DNA of 6,803 bases from Myxococcota bacterium (GTDB lineage Bacteria; Myxococcota; Polyangia; GCA-2747355; JAKLHH01): NCBI GenBank assembly GCA_022710245.1, contig JAKLHH010000415.1, forward strand, positions 1 through 6,803, read 5' to 3'. Numbering within the stretch: the first letter of the stretch is position 1; every line of letters begins with the position of its first letter. Below, one piece after another: positions 4,756 through 6,803 of this stretch. The notes below the pieces were generated by a model. That model was given only the letters and a program-made list of their open reading frames with translations, was not told where the DNA came from and made no database searches. Position numbers and translations under genes: made by a program.

Positions 4756-6411
4756 CTACAGGATCGGGTTATAGCACTTGCAGCCAGCCCCGCTGCACGG
4801 GTTGGTGTCCGGCCACGGGTTGCGGCAGGTGCCCTGGTTCGCGCAGCACGCGACCGTCGCGGAGCAGGCCTGGCCGTAGAGCGCGCACGGCGGCGGCGCC
4901 GTGTCGGGCTTGATGATGGCCTTGTCGATCGGCTTCGACTGATCGAGGACCTTCGGCAGGTCGAAGATGTTCTTGTCCACCTTCGGCGGCAGGTCCTTCT
5001 TCACGCCCGCGTCGGGGAAGGGCACGCCCGCCTCGGTGAGCGGCGGTGGCGGCGGCGGCGGCGCCTCGCACTTGCCCTGCAGCGAGCCAGGCGGCACCAG
5101 GCACGGCATCCCCGTGCAGCAGTCCTGCGTCGTGGTGCAGGTCCCGCCCTGCGGCACGCAGCTCACGCTGGCGCACTTCAGGTGGCCGCTCGCGTCGGGG
5201 ACGCAGGGGATGGTGTTGCAGCAGTCGGCCGCCGAGGCGCAGTCACCGCCCGCGGGCACGCAGGCCGCGAGCCCGTAGCAGCGGGGGATGCCGAGCGTGT
5301 CGAGCTTGCACATGCCCTTGTTGCCGGTCGCGTCACAGCAGTCGTTGCGGGTCGCGTTCGAGGAGCAGCCGCCGACGCCCTTGTAGTGGCAGACGTCGCC
5401 CTCGGGCACGCAGGCGTTGCAGCTCAGCCCCGACGGACAGTTGCCGGGGTTCGGCTTCGAGCAGGTGCCGATCTGCGGGTACTTGGGGTCGGGGACGCAC
5501 TTGATCAGGCCGGCGCCCGGCACCTTCCCGTACTGCGTCACGTCACCGCCGCAGCAGTCGGAGTCCTTCTGGCAGAGGTCCCCCTCGACGTGGCAGCCGG
5601 AGGCCGGCTGGCAGATGGTCGCGCCCGCGGCGCCGTAGGGCGCGCAGAAGGTGCTGCAGCAGTCGGTGCCGCAGCCCTGGCAGACGGTGCCGTCGACCTT
5701 GCACGAGACCGTGATCGCCGCGCAGGTGCCGGGCTTGGCGCCGCTCGCGCCGGTGCAGACGCCGGTGCAGCACTCGGCGTCCTTGTAACAGATGTCGCCG
5801 GTCTGGTTGCAGTAGGAGATGATCGCCGGCGCCGCGCAGATGTTGTTCTTGCAGAAGCTGGAGCAGCACTCCCCGCTGCCGGTGCAGGGGTTGCCCGCGG
5901 TCTTGCAGGTCGGGTTGAGCGGCGTGCAGCGGTAGCCGCCGGCCTCGCTCAGGCTGGCCTCGCACTTGGTGCTGCAGCAGGGGTTGCCGCCGACGGTGCA
6001 GGGCGCCTTGTCCGCCACGCAGGCGACGGAGGCGCACTTGCCGCCCGAGCAGTTGAGGTTGCAGCAGTCCCCGGCCACCGCGCAGGTCTCGCCGATGCCC
6101 TTGCACTTCGGCGCCGCGCAGACCAGGTTCTCGCAGAGGCCGGAGCAGCAGTCTCCCGAGGCCTTGCAGCTCGCGCCCGAGGCGACGCAGGCCTTGATGT
6201 CGGGGGTGGGCGCGTCGGGCTTCGCGTCGGTCCCGGGCGCGTCGCGCCTCGCGTCGGTCCGGGCCGCGTCAGGCTTGACGCCGTCGGGCTTCCCGTCCGT
6301 CTTCGGCGCGTCGACGGGCGTGTCGCCGCTGCCGAGGTCCACGGGGTTGTTCTCGCTGGGGCAGGCGGCGGCCATCATGGCCATGGCGACGATCAGGATC
6401 CGCAGGCGCAT
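4756..6411 (-). CDS. Lipoprotein with eleven tandem six-cysteine (cystine-knot / Dickkopf-N-like) modules
   Basis: 551 residues. The ATG at 6411 is chosen because GGAGGA (6418-6423) lies 6 nt before it; the in-frame TTG at 6417 abuts that site. MRLRILIVAMAMMAAAC is a lipoprotein signal with Cys17 as the lipidated residue. Residues 18-74 are an Asp/Pro/Lys/Thr-rich spacer of repeated DAP/KPD units, typical of surface lipoproteins in myxobacteria. Ten modules follow, at about 75-98, 103-126, 131-162, 169-192, 201-230, 237-267, 273-317, 334-378, 384-413 and 418-448. An eleventh lies at 509-546, beyond a Pro/Asp/Lys linker. The core is C-x6-C-x5-CC-x3-C-x4-C, exact in modules 1, 2 and 4. This is the C-C-CC-C-C order of inhibitor cystine knots and resembles Dickkopf N-terminal modules. 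No catalytic motif is seen. Disulfide bonding implies an extracytoplasmic place; adhesion or binding is a guess. Confidence 0.88.
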   Translation of the reverse strand: MRLRILIVAMAMMAAACPSENNPVDLGSGDTPVDAPKTDGKPDGVKPDAARTDARRDAPGTDAKPDAPTPDIKACVASGASCKASGDCCSGLCENLVCAAPKCKGIGETCAVAGDCCNLNCSGGKCASVACVADKAPCTVGGNPCCSTKCEASLSEAGGYRCTPLNPTCKTAGNPCTGSGECCSSFCKNNICAAPAIISYCNQTGDICYKDAECCTGVCTGASGAKPGTCAAITVSCKVDGTVCQGCGTDCCSTFCAPYGAAGATICQPASGCHVEGDLCQKDSDCCGGDVTQYGKVPGAGLIKCVPDPKYPQIGTCSKPNPGNCPSGLSCNACVPEGDVCHYKGVGGCSSNATRNDCCDATGNKGMCKLDTLGIPRCYGLAACVPAGGDCASAADCCNTIPCVPDASGHLKCASVSCVPQGGTCTTTQDCCTGMPCLVPPGSLQGKCEAPPPPPPPLTEAGVPFPDAGVKKDLPPKVDKNIFDLPKVLDQSKPIDKAIIKPDTAPPPCALYGQACSATVACCANQGTCRNPWPDTNPCSGAGCKCYNPIL

Positions 6412-6433
6412 CCCCAATCCTCCGTTCGGGTTG

Positions 6434-6766
6434 ATGGTGAAGCCAATTCTAGCTCAGAGCTGCCAGTTTGCGAAGGATGCTCGCGAGACGCCCGAGGAAG
6501 CGTGGGAGGAGGTGGGCGGCCGGGACCAATGTCGCCGAGACGAGGCTCGCCGATCACTGCTCCAGCTGCGCGCGAGGTTGGCGCCGCCAGCGGCCCATGA
6601 CGACGCATCTGCGAGGGGGCGGACCTACCGGCGGGACTCGTTCGACCTGATGCAGAGCGGCAGCAGGACCTTCATGGCCTACACGGAGACGCCCGACAGC
6701 CACGCCGTCCGCTTGGCGGCCGCCGCGCGCGAGCGAGAGGCGCGGAACCGGCGCAACAGCTGGTAG
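6434..6766 (+). CDS. Possible small hypothetical protein; start uncertain
   Basis: An open frame ends at TAG 6764-6766. Its last part, from about 6605, has nearly every codon ending in G or C, as the real genes here do, and reads like a plain hydrophilic protein tail ending ARNRRNSW. The earlier part (6434-6600) has many A/T-ending codons and overlaps the divergent promoter, so the ATG at 6434 is doubtful and has no ribosome binding site. Shorter starts are ATG 6650 (38 residues, no site) and ATG 6674 (30 residues, with AGGA at 6665-6668). No domain, signal peptide or family is recognised. It may equally be the remnant of a gene, or not coding at all. Confidence 0.25.
   Translation: MVKPILAQSCQFAKDARETPEEAWEEVGGRDQCRRDEARRSLLQLRARLAPPAAHDDASARGRTYRRDSFDLMQSGSRTFMAYTETPDSHAVRLAAAAREREARNRRNSW
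6446..6474 (-). promoter_or_regulatory. Candidate promoter for the Cys-rich lipoprotein gene
   Basis: On the minus strand TTCGCA (6474 down to 6469) and TAGAAT (6451 down to 6446) are separated by exactly 17 bp and match the housekeeping -35 and -10 at four and five of six bases. The start codon lies 35 nt past the -10, giving a leader of roughly 28 nt with the ribosome binding site at 6418-6423. The local AT-richness (6440-6451) is the highest of this flank. Confidence 0.55.
6451..6461. promoter_or_regulatory. Operator-like 11-bp palindrome in the promoter spacer
   Basis: AGCTC-A-GAGCT is a perfect inverted repeat that overlaps the first base of the -10 and lies between the two hexamers of the candidate promoter. 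Its position suits a repressor site, but it is short and could be chance. Confidence 0.35.
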
Positions 6767-6803
6767 CGCCGCAATTCGCCCTGCTCGCCTCCTGCGGAGG
6801 CTC

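Larger units (their letters stand above)
6412..6803. other. Right flank: promoter region plus doubtful ORF
   Basis: Apart from the candidate promoter near 6446-6474 and the doubtful small ORF, I see no gene in these 392 bases. After the ORF stop, GCCTCC-TGC-GGAGGC (6787-6801) forms a 6-bp hairpin at the window edge; whether a T-tract follows is cut off. Confidence 0.5.

Noticed and set aside
4388..4913. Small plus-strand frames across the convergent spacer
   Set aside because: Their products are repeat read-outs (Gly/Lys or Gly/Arg runs from the GGGGAA array), so not credible proteins.
4756..6411. Eukaryotic toxin-like contamination or horizontal gene from an animal
   Set aside because: Lipobox, bacterial ribosome binding site, bacterial promoter-like motif and the same codon use as its neighbours show a native bacterial gene; likeness to knottins is in cysteine spacing only.
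2363..6492. CGAGACGCC recurring at 2363, 4657 and 6484 as a shared regulatory site
   Set aside because: Nine GC-rich bases recurring three times in 6.8 kb of such DNA is weak, and the contexts (terminator, inverted repeat, right flank) differ.
5182..6600. 472-codon plus-strand frame opposite the Cys-rich gene
   Set aside because: Val/Ala/Gly/Arg/Asp-rich reverse-strand shadow, common in very GC-rich DNA; no domain or start signal.
1..6803. tRNA, rRNA, riboswitch, phage or defence genes
   Set aside because: Nothing resembling these was seen on either strand.

Overview
The window reads as ordinary chromosome from a very GC-rich Gram-negative bacterium, most likely a myxobacterium or a close relative (Myxococcota, the former Deltaproteobacteria). 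Three things suggest this. Nearly every true codon ends in G or C. There are several secreted lipoproteins, one with an Asp/Pro/Lys-rich linker followed by cysteine-rich repeats. One lipoprotein ends in a domain that looks like deltaproteobacterial type IV pilins. This is inference from composition and protein style; no rRNA or other marker gene is present.

Layout, left to right. (1) 2-1198 (+) is the 3' part of a membrane glycosyltransferase of the GT39/PMT type, with an unusual repetitive Pro/Ala/Gln tail. Its stop codon lies inside the first of three 63-65 bp tandem repeats (1182-1371). (2) 1470-2327 (+) is a two-gene operon of small heat-shock proteins (Hsp20), preceded by a heat-shock-like promoter and followed by two adjacent hairpins. 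(3) 2508-3884 (-) is a lipoprotein in which a pilin-type hydrophobic helix and pilin-like globular domain are fused behind a large unknown N-terminal domain. (4) Divergent from it, 3993-4409 (+) is a small lipoprotein cytochrome c'-like protein with a C-terminal CxxCH. (5) 4410-4755 is a repeat-dense spacer between convergent genes: a pentanucleotide run, a direct repeat, a long imperfect inverted repeat and a GGGGAA microsatellite. (6) 4756-6411 (-) is a 551-residue lipoprotein with eleven tandem six-cysteine modules whose spacing resembles inhibitor-cystine-knot or Dickkopf-N modules. (7) 6412-6803 holds its promoter and perhaps one small unrecognised ORF.

No single pathway links the genes. 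From 2508 to 6411 there are three consecutive lipoprotein genes, so this half looks like a cell-surface/envelope cluster; the Hsp20 pair is an independent stress operon. The two minus-strand lipoprotein genes have a -10-like hexamer at exactly the same distance from the start codon (35 nt), each with a strong GGAGG-type ribosome binding site. No mobile element, CRISPR array, tRNA or rRNA was seen. The two most unusual items are the internal, apparently non-cleavable pilin-like segment and the eleven-fold cysteine-module array.
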